Shown: in pieces, positions 38,583 to 47,312 of the stretch | Layout of the letters: each line of letters starts with the position of its first letter | How positions within the stretch are numbered: the stretch's first letter is position 1 | Source of the DNA: Ornithinimicrobium sp. F0845 | GTDB lineage: Bacteria; Actinomycetota; Actinomycetes; Actinomycetales; Dermatophilaceae | Direction of reading: 5' to 3' | DNA length: 64,000 bases | Assembly (NCBI RefSeq): GCF_023015765.1 | Contig: NZ_JALKAL010000006.1 | Location: 167,717-231,716 of the forward strand | Position numbers and translations under genes: made by a program | Notes under the pieces: model-generated | Databases searched by the model: none | What the model was told of the DNA's origin: nothing | Seen by the model: the letters and a program-made list of their open reading frames with translations, nothing else

Positions 38583-39293
38583 TCACTCAGTCAGGGTTTC
38601 CACATCCTCTGCATCACCCTGATGACCGGTCGCGTGGCGCGTCGACAGGATGTGCGAGCGCATCACCGACTCGGCCCACTCGCCGTCGCCGGCCCGCGCC
38701 GCCTCGACGAGCTGCTGGTGGGCCTGCATCGAGCGCTCGAGCGAGCGAGGGCTGTACTGCCGGAAGGTCCGGGTCACCACGGCTGGGCGGAAGAGCGCCT
38801 GCAGGGCGATGGACAGGTGCCGGTTGCCGCACCGCTCGACGAAGATCGCGTGGAACCGGTTGTTGAGCCGGGTGAGCTCGGCCGGGTCCTGACCGCCGGC
38901 CACGATCGCCTGCATCCGGGCGTCCAGGTCCTCGAGCTCGGCCAGGTCGTCCTCGCTGAGGCGCGGCACGGCCAGGCGGCACGCGACGGGCTCGAACTGG
39001 GCGCGGAGGTCATAGAGCGCGACCGTGTCCTCCGCGGTGAAGGACACCACCTGGGCGCCCTTGTTGGGCGTGGTGTCCACCAGGCCCTCGGCGGCCAGCC
39101 GCTTGAGGGCGTCGCGCACCGGCGTGCGGCTGACGCCGAGGTCCTGGGCCAGCGCCTGCTCATAGAGCCGCTCCCCGGCAGCGAACTGGCCCTCGGAGAT
39201 CCGTGCGAGGAGCTCGGCATAGACCCGGTCGGAGGCGTCGCCCGAGCTGGGCTCGGTGGCATCTGCCGACGGGTCGCTCGCCATGCTCCTCAC
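38583..39293 (-). CDS. GntR-family regulator with FCD domain
   Basis: 236 aa from GTG 39293, overlapping the CoA-transferase stop by 4 nt; ATG 39284 is the alternative. N-terminal winged helix: VYAELLARISEGQFAAGERLYEQALAQDLGVSRTPVRDALKRLAAEGLVDTTPNKGAQV (in pieces). C-terminal FCD helical ligand domain with metal-site residues (YDLRAQFEPVACRLAV, RFHAIFVERCGNRHL, HQQLVEAARAGDGEWAESVMRSHI). It probably controls the divergent hydantoinase operon and its own operon from the TTGCATGCA palindromes at 40568 and 40632. Confidence 0.92.
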   Translation of the reverse strand: MRSMASDPSADATEPSSGDASDRVYAELLARISEGQFAAGERLYEQALAQDLGVSRTPVRDALKRLAAEGLVDTTPNKGAQVVSFTAEDTVALYDLRAQFEPVACRLAVPRLSEDDLAELEDLDARMQAIVAGGQDPAELTRLNNRFHAIFVERCGNRHLSIALQALFRPAVVTRTFRQYSPRSLERSMQAHQQLVEAARAGDGEWAESVMRSHILSTRHATGHQGDAEDVETLTE

Positions 39294-40519
39294 GCTAGGC
39301 CACGGTCCCGGAGCCCGGCGAGCTCATCGGCCGAGACGCCGACCTCGGCGAGCACCTCCGCCGTGTGCTCGCCCAGCTCCGGGCCGGGCCAGCGGACGGT
39401 GCCCGCCGTGCGGGACAGCCGTGGGAAGACGTTCTGCATCTGCACCTCACCGAGCACCGGGTGCGGCACCGTGGTGATCGTCTCGCGCGCGGCGAAGTGC
39501 GGGTCGGCGAGCATCTCCACCGGCCGGAAGATCTTGCCGTTGGGCACGGCGTGCTCGATGAGCAGCGCCTCCAGCTCCTCGACGCCCTTGGTCGCGGTGA
39601 ACTCCGCGATGAGGTTGTCCAGCTCGACCTGTCGCTCACCGCGGGCCACGTGGGTGGCGAAGCGCTCGTCGGTGGCCAGCTCCGGCCGCCCGATCGCCTC
39701 GGCCAGCCGCGCGAAGACGGTGTCCTGGTTGGCGGCGATGAGGATCCAGGTGCCGTCGCGGGTCGGGTACACATTGCTCGGTGCGATGTTGGGCAGCACG
39801 GCCCCCGTGCGCTCGCGCTGATAGCCGGTGAGCTGCCACTCCGGGATCAGCGACTCCATCACGCCGAGGACTGCCTCGTAGATCGCCGAGTCCACGATCT
39901 GCCCGCGACCGCTGAGCTCGCGCTCGCGCAGCGCCGCGAGCGCCCCGATGGTGGCGAACATCGCGGCGAGCGTGTCGCCGATCGAGATGCCCATGCGTGA
40001 CGGGGGAGTGCTCGGGTCACCGACGACATAACGCAACCCACCCATCGCCTCGCCGATCGCGCCATAACCCGGCCGCGCGGCATACGGCCCGTCCTGGCCG
40101 AACCCGGAGACCCGCACCATGATCAGACCCGGGTTGAGCTCGCGCAGTATGTCGTAGCCCAGGCCCCAGCGCTCCATCGTGCCGGGCCGGAAGTTCTCGA
40201 CGAGGACGTCCGCGCCGGCGATGAGCTGCCGGGCGAGCTCCTGCCCCTCGGGCTCGCGCAGGTTGAGGGTGACCGACCTCTTGTTGCGCCCGACGATCGA
40301 CCACCACAGCGACTGGTCCCTGGGCCGCTGGCGCCCCCACATCCGCAACGGGTCGCCGCGGCTCGGGTCCTCGATCTTGACCACGTCGGCCCCAAGATCT
40401 CCGAGCAGCTGACCGCAGAACGGTCCCGCGAGCAGCTGGCCGACCTCAACTACCCGTATGCCGTGCAGCGGGCCCCTCTGCTGGCTCTCCTGAGGCTGCG
40501 GGTCGGGCGGTGCGGTCAC
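39290..40519 (-). CDS. CaiB/BaiF family III CoA-transferase
   Basis: 409 aa from GTG 40519, chosen for AGGAG 8 nt upstream. Family III signatures: GIRVVEVGQLLAGPFCGQLLGDLGADVVKIEDP near the N-terminus, NKRSVTLNLREPEG, VLVENFRPGTMERWGLGYD with the catalytic Asp region, PGYGAIGEAMGGL and the C-terminal VPNGKIFRPVEMLADPHF. It transfers CoA between carboxylic acids; the substrate is unknown. It is co-transcribed with the GntR gene and divergent from the hydantoinase operon. Confidence 0.92.
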   Translation of the reverse strand: MTAPPDPQPQESQQRGPLHGIRVVEVGQLLAGPFCGQLLGDLGADVVKIEDPSRGDPLRMWGRQRPRDQSLWWSIVGRNKRSVTLNLREPEGQELARQLIAGADVLVENFRPGTMERWGLGYDILRELNPGLIMVRVSGFGQDGPYAARPGYGAIGEAMGGLRYVVGDPSTPPSRMGISIGDTLAAMFATIGALAALRERELSGRGQIVDSAIYEAVLGVMESLIPEWQLTGYQRERTGAVLPNIAPSNVYPTRDGTWILIAANQDTVFARLAEAIGRPELATDERFATHVARGERQVELDNLIAEFTATKGVEELEALLIEHAVPNGKIFRPVEMLADPHFAARETITTVPHPVLGEVQMQNVFPRLSRTAGTVRWPGPELGEHTAEVLAEVGVSADELAGLRDRGLA

Positions 40520-40567
40520 GTTGTCGCTCCTGGTCGGCCGGCGGTGAGGGACGGGAACTGAGGATCG

Positions 40568-40577
40568 TTGCATGCAA
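40568..40577. promoter_or_regulatory. GntR-type operator palindrome, site 1
   Basis: TTGCATGCAA is a perfect 10-bp palindrome, 48 bp upstream of the CoA-transferase start. A near-identical copy lies 64 bp away at 40632. The placement suits autorepression of the CoA-transferase/GntR operon. Confidence 0.65.
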
Positions 40578-40607
40578 TCTGACAGATAACGCCCGTGCTT
40601 TCAACCC

Positions 40608-40623
40608 GCGTCCACGTGGACGC
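40608..40623. promoter_or_regulatory. 16-bp perfect palindrome between the two operator copies
   Basis: GCGTCCACGTGGACGC reads identically on both strands. It lies between the two TTGCATGCA sites in the 224-bp divergent region. It may bind a second regulator or the GntR dimer with different specificity. Confidence 0.55.
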
Positions 40624-40631
40624 CTGAAGGA

Positions 40632-40652
40632 TTGCATGCAGAACTCTTGACG
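40632..40652 (+). promoter_or_regulatory. GntR-type operator site 2 and hydantoinase -35
   Basis: TTGCATGCAG (40632-40641) repeats site 1 with one change and directly precedes TTGACG at 40647-40652, a good -35. The matching -10, 17 bp on, is weak (AAGTGT). The ribosome site AGGAGG precedes the hyuA-like ATG. Confidence 0.6.
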
Positions 40653-40743
40653 ACGCCTGCCGGGCGTGGAAGTGTGAGCGACACCGAAACTCCGTGACAC
40701 GACGACGTATCCATGGCGCCCCGGCGCCCCCTCAGGAGGACCC

Positions 40744-42813
40744 ATGACCTTTCGGCTCGGCGTGGACGTCGGTGGCACGTTCACCGACATCCTGCTCATC
40801 AACGAAGACACCGGGGAGTCATTCCGCGCCAAGACCTCGTCCACGCCGGAGGACCAGTCCGTCGGTGTGCTCCGGGGCATCGAGTCCGTGTGCCGCACGG
40901 CCGGCGTGGGCACCGACCAGGTCCGTGAGGTGCTGCACGGCACGACCGTGGCGACCAACGCGATCCTGGAGAAGAAGGGCGCCCGGGTCGGGCTGGTGAC
41001 CACCAAGGGCTTCCGGCAGATCATGCAGATCGCCCGGTCCTTCGTCCCCGGCGGCCTGGCCGGCTGGATCATCTGGCCCAAGCCCGAGCCGCTGGCCGCG
41101 CTGGAGGACACGGTCGAGGTCATCGAGCGCGTCGGCGCGGACGGCGCGATCGTGACCGCCCTGGACGAGGACGACGTGCGCGCCCAGCTGGCCAAGCTGC
41201 GTGACCAGGGGGTGGAGGCGCTCAGCATCAGCCTGATCAACGCCTACGCCAACGCGACGCACGAGGCGCGCATCGCCGAGATCGCCGCTGAGGTGCTCGG
41301 CGACATCCCGGTCTCCCGGTCCTCCGCGGTGCTCCCGGAGCTGCGGGAGTATGAACGCACCCTCACCACCGTCGCCAACGCCTACGTCCAGGGCCAGGTC
41401 TCCCGCTACGTCGGCAACCTGGAGCGTCAGCTGCACGGCTCGGGTCTGGACGCCGACCTGTCGATCCTGCGCAGCGACGGCGGTCTGGTGTCCGCCGCGA
41501 TCGCCGCCGACAGTCCCGTCTCGCTCCTGCTGTCCGGCCCCGCCGGCGGTGTGACGGGCGCGGCCTGGGTCGCCGAGCAGGCGGGATACTCCGACATCCT
41601 GACCTTCGACATGGGCGGCACCTCCACCGACGTCTCCCTGATCGAGGGGCTCACGCCCCGCGTCGGTCGCGAGACCACCGTCGGTGACCTGACCGTCCGG
41701 GCCACGTCCCTGGACGTGCGCACCGTCGGTGCCGGCGGCGGCTCCATCGCCCACGTCCCACCGCTCACGCAGGCCCTGCGCGTCGGCCCCCAGTCGGCGG
41801 GCGCGGTCCCCGGCCCGGCGTCATACGGACAGGGCGGCACCGAGCCCACGGTGACGGACGCGGACGTGGTGCTGGGCTACCTGCCCCCGGCGCTCGCCGG
41901 TGGCGAGATCTCCCTCGACGTCGAGGCGGCGCACACCGCGGTGCAGAAGATCGCGGACGCGACGGGTCTGCCCTCCGTGCACGCCGCGGCCGAGGGCATC
42001 CACGACATCGTCAACGAGAACATCTTCGGCGCGCTCAAGCTGGTCTCCACCCAGCAGGGCTTCGACCCGCGTGACTTCGCGCTGATGGCCTTCGGCGGCG
42101 CCGGCCCGCTCCACGCCAACGCGCTGGGGATCCTCACCGGGGCCTGGCCGGTGATCATCCCGCCCTCGCCGGGTGTCCTCGCGGCCTACGGCGACGCCAC
42201 GACGAGCCTGCGCGACGAGTCGGTGCAGACGCTGATCCGCCGGTTCAGCGAGCTCACCGACGCCGAGCTGCGCGACCTGCTCCACGGGCTGGCCAGCACC
42301 GCCCGCCAGTCGCTCCTGGAGTCCGGGCTGTCCGAGGACGAGCTCACCGTCACCTACGCGGTGGACCTGCGCTATCACGGCCAGGGCTTCGAGATCCCGG
42401 TCACGATCGACGCCGACGACCTCGACGGTGGCGCGCTCGACGCGCTGCGCAAGGCCTTCGACACCGAGCACGGCCGGCTGTTCAACTTCCTGCTCACCAA
42501 CGAACACGAGCTGGTGACCGCCCGCGCCACGGTCAGCGGTCCCCGGCCCGAGATGGCGGCGACCGTGCTGGCCGAGGGCGGCGCGGACCCGTCCGCGGCC
42601 GCCCGCCGCACCCACCAGCTGTGGTTCGAGGGCGAGCACATCGAGGCCACCATCTACGACCGCCACAAACTGCTCGCCAGCAACGTGGTGACCGGTCCCG
42701 CGGTGGTCGCCGAGATGGACTCCACCACGCTCGTCCTGCCCGGCCACGCCGCGACGGTCCACCCCAGCGGCAGCCTGCTCATCCGCCCCATCGACTCCGG
42801 CTCCGAGGACTGA
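40744..42813 (+). CDS. Hydantoinase/oxoprolinase subunit A (ATP-dependent)
   Basis: 689 aa. HyuA-type, actin-like ATPase fold: phosphate-1 motif GVDVGGTFTDILL at the start, LHGTTVATNAILEKKGARVGLV near residue 65, the second phosphate motif FDMGGTSTDVSLIEG near 294, and the large central domain with FGGAGPLHANALG. This subunit hydrolyses ATP to drive cleavage of hydantoin-type or 5-oxoproline rings together with subunit B, 3 bp downstream. It opens a three-gene operon that ends with an isochorismatase-fold amidase. Confidence 0.93.
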   Translation: MTFRLGVDVGGTFTDILLINEDTGESFRAKTSSTPEDQSVGVLRGIESVCRTAGVGTDQVREVLHGTTVATNAILEKKGARVGLVTTKGFRQIMQIARSFVPGGLAGWIIWPKPEPLAALEDTVEVIERVGADGAIVTALDEDDVRAQLAKLRDQGVEALSISLINAYANATHEARIAEIAAEVLGDIPVSRSSAVLPELREYERTLTTVANAYVQGQVSRYVGNLERQLHGSGLDADLSILRSDGGLVSAAIAADSPVSLLLSGPAGGVTGAAWVAEQAGYSDILTFDMGGTSTDVSLIEGLTPRVGRETTVGDLTVRATSLDVRTVGAGGGSIAHVPPLTQALRVGPQSAGAVPGPASYGQGGTEPTVTDADVVLGYLPPALAGGEISLDVEAAHTAVQKIADATGLPSVHAAAEGIHDIVNENIFGALKLVSTQQGFDPRDFALMAFGGAGPLHANALGILTGAWPVIIPPSPGVLAAYGDATTSLRDESVQTLIRRFSELTDAELRDLLHGLASTARQSLLESGLSEDELTVTYAVDLRYHGQGFEIPVTIDADDLDGGALDALRKAFDTEHGRLFNFLLTNEHELVTARATVSGPRPEMAATVLAEGGADPSAAARRTHQLWFEGEHIEATIYDRHKLLASNVVTGPAVVAEMDSTTLVLPGHAATVHPSGSLLIRPIDSGSED

Positions 42814-42816
42814 CCC

Positions 42817-44688
42817 ATGGCTGAACTGCTCCAGACAAACACCGAGGACTTCGGCAGGGTCGACGTCGACGTCGTGACCCTCGACCTCATCGAGAACGGC
42901 CTGCGCAGCGCGCGCTACGAGATGGACGAGGTGCTCTTCCGCACCGCCCTCTCGCCGGGCATCCGCGAGCAGCACGACGAGTTCCCGCTCATCGGTGACC
43001 CCGAGGGGAAGATGGTCGTGGGCCAGTTCGGGCTGTCCATCCCCGACTTCCTCGAGAATTTCGAGGGCACCATCGAGGAGGGCGACGTCCTCCTGACCTC
43101 CGACCCCTACTCCTGCGGCGCCGCGATCAGCCACGCCAACGACTGGCTGGTCGTCATGCCGATCTACTTCGAGGGACGGATCGTCGGGTGGGCCTCGCAG
43201 TTCGGGCACATGTCGGACGTGGGCGGCAAGACACCGGCCTCGATGCCGACCGACGCCCGGACGATCTTCGAGGAAGGCGTGGTGATCCCGCCGTTCAAGC
43301 TCTACAAGCAGGGCGTGCTGGACGAGGACGCGCTGCGGATCATCCTCAACCAGGTCCGCAAGCCCGACTGGAACCGCGCCGACCTCAACGGGATCGTCGC
43401 CGCGTGCCGCACCGCAGGGCGCCGGGTCCAGCAGATGTGCGAGCGGTTCGGGGTGGACACCTACACCTCCGCCCTCGACGCGCTGCTCGACCGCAACTAC
43501 CGGGCCATGAAGGCGCTGCTGGCGGCGGTCTTCGAGGAGGGCAAGCCGGTCAGCTTCACCGACTACATCGACGACGACGGCCGTGGCAATGGGCCCTTCG
43601 AGCTCACCATGACGATCACCCGCACGGGCGACAAGGTGCTCATCGACCTGGCCGGCAGCAGCCCCCAGGCCGAGGGCCCGATCAACTACTACATCAACGA
43701 GAACCTCATCCGGATGTTCTTCGGGATCTACATGATCACGGTCGCCGACCCCCAGATCCTGTGGAACGACGGCTACTACCCGCTGGTGGACGTCAACATC
43801 CCGGAGGAGTCCTTCTGGAAGCCGAAGTACCCCGCGGCCCTCAACGGCCGCAACCACGGCATCGGTCGCCTCTTCGACCTGTTCGGCGGGCTGCTCGGCC
43901 AGTGCAACCCCGACCTGATGAACGCCGCGGGCTTCTCCTCCTCACCCCACTTCATGTACTCCGGGAACTACTCCGAGGGCGACCGCAAGGGGGAGTGGTT
44001 CCAGCTCTACTCGATCGGCTTCGGCGGCATCCCCGGTCGGCCGGTCGGTGACGGCCCGGACGGGCACTCCCTCTGGCCGTCGTTCATGAACATCCCCAGT
44101 GAGTACCTCGAGTCCTACTACCCCCTGCGCATCGAGAGCTGGGAGACCGTCGCGGACAGCGGCGGCGCCGGCCTGCACCGCGGCGGCAACGGCGTGGACG
44201 TCTCCTACCGGTTCCTGGAGCCGGGCACCATCGCGATCCACGACGACCGCTGGCTGACCTATCCCTGGGGCGTGCTGGGCGGTGAGCCCGGCGCCCGCGG
44301 CACCAAGTGGATCGACCGGGCCGACGGCACCAGGGAGGTGCTGCCCAGCAAGGTCCACGACGTCGACGTCGCCCGCGACGACGTCCTGCACTTCGTCACC
44401 TGGGGTGGCGGGGGCTGGGGCGACCCGCTGGAGCGCGCGGTCGACCTGGTGACCCTCGAGGTCAGGCGTGGCCTGGTCTCGGCCGAGGGTGCCCGCCGCT
44501 ATGGCGTGGTCTGCGACGAGGCCGGCACGGTCGACGAGGCCGCGACAGAGGCCTTGCGCGCCGAGGTGCGGGCCGGACGGTCCGGCGGCCGGCCGCTCTT
44601 CGACAAGGGCCCCGACCTGGAGACCATCCTGGCCAACGCCGAGGCGGAGACCGGGCTGCCCGCCCCGAGCGCCCCCAAGGCAGTATGA
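42817..44688 (+). CDS. Hydantoinase/oxoprolinase subunit B
   Basis: 623 aa. HyuB-family: DVDVVTLDLIENGLRSARYEMDEVLFRTALSPGIREQHDEFPLI (in pieces), DVLLTSDPYSCGAAISHANDWLVVMPIYF, FGHMSDVGGKTPASMP, the central RNYRAMKALLAAVFEEGK and the Gly-rich GDPLERAVDLVTLEVRRGLVS end. Full length for the family. Metal-binding residues are expected in the HANDW and FGHMSD segments. It acts as a heteromer with subunit A; N-methylhydantoinase and acetone/acetophenone-carboxylase-like enzymes share the fold, so the substrate is not settled. Confidence 0.93.
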   Translation: MAELLQTNTEDFGRVDVDVVTLDLIENGLRSARYEMDEVLFRTALSPGIREQHDEFPLIGDPEGKMVVGQFGLSIPDFLENFEGTIEEGDVLLTSDPYSCGAAISHANDWLVVMPIYFEGRIVGWASQFGHMSDVGGKTPASMPTDARTIFEEGVVIPPFKLYKQGVLDEDALRIILNQVRKPDWNRADLNGIVAACRTAGRRVQQMCERFGVDTYTSALDALLDRNYRAMKALLAAVFEEGKPVSFTDYIDDDGRGNGPFELTMTITRTGDKVLIDLAGSSPQAEGPINYYINENLIRMFFGIYMITVADPQILWNDGYYPLVDVNIPEESFWKPKYPAALNGRNHGIGRLFDLFGGLLGQCNPDLMNAAGFSSSPHFMYSGNYSEGDRKGEWFQLYSIGFGGIPGRPVGDGPDGHSLWPSFMNIPSEYLESYYPLRIESWETVADSGGAGLHRGGNGVDVSYRFLEPGTIAIHDDRWLTYPWGVLGGEPGARGTKWIDRADGTREVLPSKVHDVDVARDDVLHFVTWGGGGWGDPLERAVDLVTLEVRRGLVSAEGARRYGVVCDEAGTVDEAATEALRAEVRAGRSGGRPLFDKGPDLETILANAEAETGLPAPSAPKAV

Positions 44689-44698
44689 CGAGGTGCCA

Positions 44699-45472
44699 GT
44701 GACTGAGGACCCACAACCCAACCCGGCCCGCGGCTTCGCCGAGGGGTTCGCCGGAACCCTTGCCCCCGGCATACTGCCCGCGGTTGTCGTGGTGGACATG
44801 ATGCGCGCCTACTACGACCCGGACAGCCCGTTCTGCCTGCCCAGCGACGACTCGGTCCACGCGGCCGCGCAGGTGCTCGAGGCCGCCCGGTCGGCCGGGA
44901 TCCCAGTGGTGCACACGGTGGTGCGCTACGGCCCCGGCGGGCTGGACGGCGGCGTCTTCCTGCGCAAGGTGCCGGCGCTGCGGCTGCTCATCGGCGAGAC
45001 CGTGCTGGGGGACCCGATGCCCCAGGTGGCGCCGCTGCCGAGTGAACCGGTCGTGGTCAAGCAGTACGCCAGCGCCTTCTTCGGCACGACCCTGGCCTCG
45101 ATGCTGCAGTCCCTGGGCGTCGACACGGTCGTGATCCTCGGGGTCAGCACCAGCGGGTGCGTGCGGGCCAGCGCGGTCGACGCACTTCAGCACGGCTTCG
45201 TGCCCCTCGTGGTGCGGGAGGCCGTCGCGGACCGCGAGCCCGCCGTGCACGACGCCTCGCTCTATGACCTGCAGGCGAAGTATGCCGAGGTGGTCTCGTT
45301 GGCTGACGCGGTGGCGTATCTGGGTGAGGTGGGCCCCCCGCTGAGCCTCCCGGGGGCGCATGTGCCAGATCGGCGCCATGGCGCCGATCTCGCACAAGCC
45401 GGACTGGCCGTCGGGCCTACGCCTACGGCTCGGGCAGGACCTCCCGCGCGCCGTCGGCGCCGACCCAGGTGA
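44699..45472 (+). CDS. Isochorismatase-family amidohydrolase (N-carbamoylsarcosine amidase-like)
   Basis: 257 aa from GTG 44699 (GTG 44693 possible). Catalytic triad of the cysteine-hydrolase fold: Asp33 (VVVDMMRAYYD), Lys121 (VVVKQYASAFFGT) and Cys154 (GVSTSGCVRASAVDA), with the usual cis-peptide region before the Cys. It is the third gene of the hydantoinase operon; N-carbamoylsarcosine amidase follows N-methylhydantoinase in creatinine breakdown, which fits the order. The fold should end near residue 212 (AYLGEVG). The last 45 residues are read through a perfect palindrome and into the 3' end of the converging gene, so the natural stop may have been lost. Confidence 0.85.
   Translation: MTEDPQPNPARGFAEGFAGTLAPGILPAVVVVDMMRAYYDPDSPFCLPSDDSVHAAAQVLEAARSAGIPVVHTVVRYGPGGLDGGVFLRKVPALRLLIGETVLGDPMPQVAPLPSEPVVVKQYASAFFGTTLASMLQSLGVDTVVILGVSTSGCVRASAVDALQHGFVPLVVREAVADREPAVHDASLYDLQAKYAEVVSLADAVAYLGEVGPPLSLPGAHVPDRRHGADLAQAGLAVGPTPTARAGPPARRRRRPR
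45361..45396. terminator. Perfect palindrome between converging operons
   Basis: A 24-bp perfect palindrome (45367-45390; arms AGATCGGCGCCA and its complement, no loop) is extended by matching arms TGTGC (45361-45365) and GCACA (45392-45396). It has no U-tract. It lies within the C-terminal extension of the amidase frame and 27 bp before the end of the converging gene, where a bidirectional terminator or a protein-binding site would be expected. Confidence 0.65.
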
Positions 45473-46496
45473 CCTCGGAGCCGCTGGGTGCCGAGACCCA
45501 GGCGAACCGCCCGTCGGCCCCGCCCGGCTCGGCGTAGCGGACGGCGTCGACGGCCGCGCCGCCCGCCATCGTGACGTCGACCTCGGCCCCGACGGGCAGG
45601 TAGGCCACGACCTCTCGACCCTCACCCTCCAGGAACTCGACGGCCGTCCAGCTCCCGAGCGCGTCCTCCAGGTTTGCCTGCTCGTCGCCGAACCACAGTC
45701 GCCAGATGCCGTCCCGGCCCTGCGCGACGAGCGGCACGGTGTCCTCGGTCGGGGCAGCGTCGAAGGTGGCCGTGTCGAGCACCTGCAGCCAGGTGACGCG
45801 GACTCCGGCCTCGTCCTGCCACGTCATGCCGATGGTCTCGTGCTCGGGGTCGGTGAACTCCTGGGAGAGGTAGGCGTCCAGCCCGGTGTCCGGCAGCGTC
45901 TCCCGCTCGACGTCGACCGCGCCGGCGTCGGACAACACCTGGAGGTCGGTCGCGCCACTGGCGACCACGCCAAAGAGCACCTCGCCGTTCCCCGAGCGCA
46001 CGGGCTGGGGCATGACCGCCTGCCCGTCGCGCCAGGCCCGGACCGTGCTCTCGCTGGGTTCCCCCCAGCTCTCGACCTCTCCGAGCAGGCCGTCGGCGCC
46101 GCGGGTGGCGTAGGCGACCCGCCCTGCACTGCCGCCACAAGCGTCGAAGGCGACGACAGCGAAGCCGGCAGCCTCTCCCGGAAGCGGCAGCTCGGCATAC
46201 GAGACCTGGTCCAGGTTGATCGAGGTGCCGGCAGAGCCGTCGACGATGCCGGCGCAGCCGTCGGTCCACGGCGCGGCAGGGAGCACCGCCATCGGACCGA
46301 CGTTGGTGCCCGTCGCCCAGAGAGCCGCGGCCGCGGCGGCCGCGACGGACCCCGTCGCGAGAGCACCCCTGCCGGCTCGGTGGCGCCGGTCGGCGCGGTG
46401 CGCCCGACCGATGACCTGCTCGGGGTCGAGGGTGAGGCCCGGAGGAGTCTCTGCTGTGCGCAGGGAGCGTGCCAGGTCGCGCTCGTCGGTGATCAT
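45423..46496 (-). CDS. Membrane protein partnered with a SigE-family sigma factor
   Basis: 357 aa from ATG 46496, overlapping the sigma stop (ATGA). It has a short cytoplasmic N-terminus (ITDERDLARSLRTAETPPGLTLDPEQVI), one membrane segment (GALATGSVAAAAAAALWATG) and a 290-residue extracytoplasmic beta-rich part with two nearby cysteines (WTDGCAGIV, FDACGG). It has no zinc anti-sigma motif (HxxxCxxC). Its coupling to the sigma gene suggests an anti-sigma or sensory role, as in other SigE-family pairs; this is inference. Confidence 0.7.
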   Translation of the reverse strand: MITDERDLARSLRTAETPPGLTLDPEQVIGRAHRADRRHRAGRGALATGSVAAAAAAALWATGTNVGPMAVLPAAPWTDGCAGIVDGSAGTSINLDQVSYAELPLPGEAAGFAVVAFDACGGSAGRVAYATRGADGLLGEVESWGEPSESTVRAWRDGQAVMPQPVRSGNGEVLFGVVASGATDLQVLSDAGAVDVERETLPDTGLDAYLSQEFTDPEHETIGMTWQDEAGVRVTWLQVLDTATFDAAPTEDTVPLVAQGRDGIWRLWFGDEQANLEDALGSWTAVEFLEGEGREVVAYLPVGAEVDVTMAGGAAVDAVRYAEPGGADGRFAWVSAPSGSEVTWVGADGAREVLPEP

Positions 46497-47008
46497 CGGA
46501 CCGTCTCCTTGGTGGGGGCGTAGAGCTGTCTGAGGTTGGCTAACCCGCGGGACGCCGAGCTCTTGACGGCGCCGAGGCTGATGCCGAGGTCGTGCGCGAC
46601 CGTCGCCTCGGACAGGTCGCAGTAGTAACGGAGGACCACGACCCGCCGCTGCTGCTCGGGCAGGGCCACGAGGGCCTCGATCAGGTCCTGCTGGACGATG
46701 ACCTGGTCCGCCGGGGCGGGACCGCTCGGGCCGTCAGGCTCGGGGCTCTCGTGGGGGTCGACGAGGATCTCCCGGCGCTGCTTGCGCCAGGTGTCGTTGC
46801 GGTGGTTGACCAGGATCGTGCGGGTGTAGGGCATGGCCAGGCCGGGACGGACCCGGGACCACGCGGAGTAGGTCTTGGTCAGCGACGCCTGCACAAGTTC
46901 CTTGGCATCCTCGACGTCTCCGGTGAGGAACCAGGCGATGCGGAGCAGCTCGGGCGTGGCCTCGCGCACGAAGGTGCTGAACTCCTCGTCCCGCTCCCGC
47001 TTGCGCAT
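46493..47008 (-). CDS. SigE-family ECF sigma factor
   Basis: 171 aa from ATG 47008, preceded by GGAGGT at the right spacing; longer readings lack similarity. Region 2: EEFSTFVREATPELLRIAWFLTGDVEDAKELVQASLTKTYSAW (in pieces) and PYTRTILVNHRNDTWRKQRRE. Region 4: ALVALPEQQRRVVVLRYYCDLSEATVAHDLGISLGAVKSSASRGLANLR. It belongs to the actinobacterial SigE family (TIGR02983 type). It is co-transcribed with the membrane protein downstream. A related pair lies at 50562-52087. Confidence 0.9.
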   Translation of the reverse strand: MRKRERDEEFSTFVREATPELLRIAWFLTGDVEDAKELVQASLTKTYSAWSRVRPGLAMPYTRTILVNHRNDTWRKQRREILVDPHESPEPDGPSGPAPADQVIVQQDLIEALVALPEQQRRVVVLRYYCDLSEATVAHDLGISLGAVKSSASRGLANLRQLYAPTKETVR

Positions 47009-47312
47009 CCGCTCCACCTCCTGGTCCGTCCTGACAGCACACCTACGTGGCAGTCTTCCGAAAGGTTGCCTCGCGCAGAACAAGGTTGGCTCACACGCAC
47101 GAAGCGTGCGATCGAGGCTGGGTGCAGTTCCCGGCGCCTGCGTCCTGACGTGCGACAGCCTGGTCCGCCCGGCGTACGGGGTCCGCCCAGCGTCTCCGGG
47201 GTCCGCCCAGCGTCACCGGGGCACGGCATACTTTCGAACTCGCAGCTGGGTCACTCGAGTCCGCGCAGCCCTCGCCAGAACCTGGCTCGGATCCGCGCCG
47301 CCATCTCGTCGG
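47009..47312. other. 304-bp gap with a 20-bp tandem repeat
   Basis: No supported gene. At 47162-47219 the unit GGTCCGCCCAGCGTCTCCGG occurs three times: a diverged 18-bp copy at 47162, then 47180-47199 and 47200-47219. A GGCATACT octamer follows at 47225. The promoter for the leftward sigma gene should lie left of 47100. Confidence 0.6.

Noticed and set aside
44468..44698. Longer N-terminus for the amidase, extending into hyuB
   Set aside because: The extension is Arg/Pro-rich shadow of hyuB; GTG 44699 with GAGGTG upstream fits the family start.
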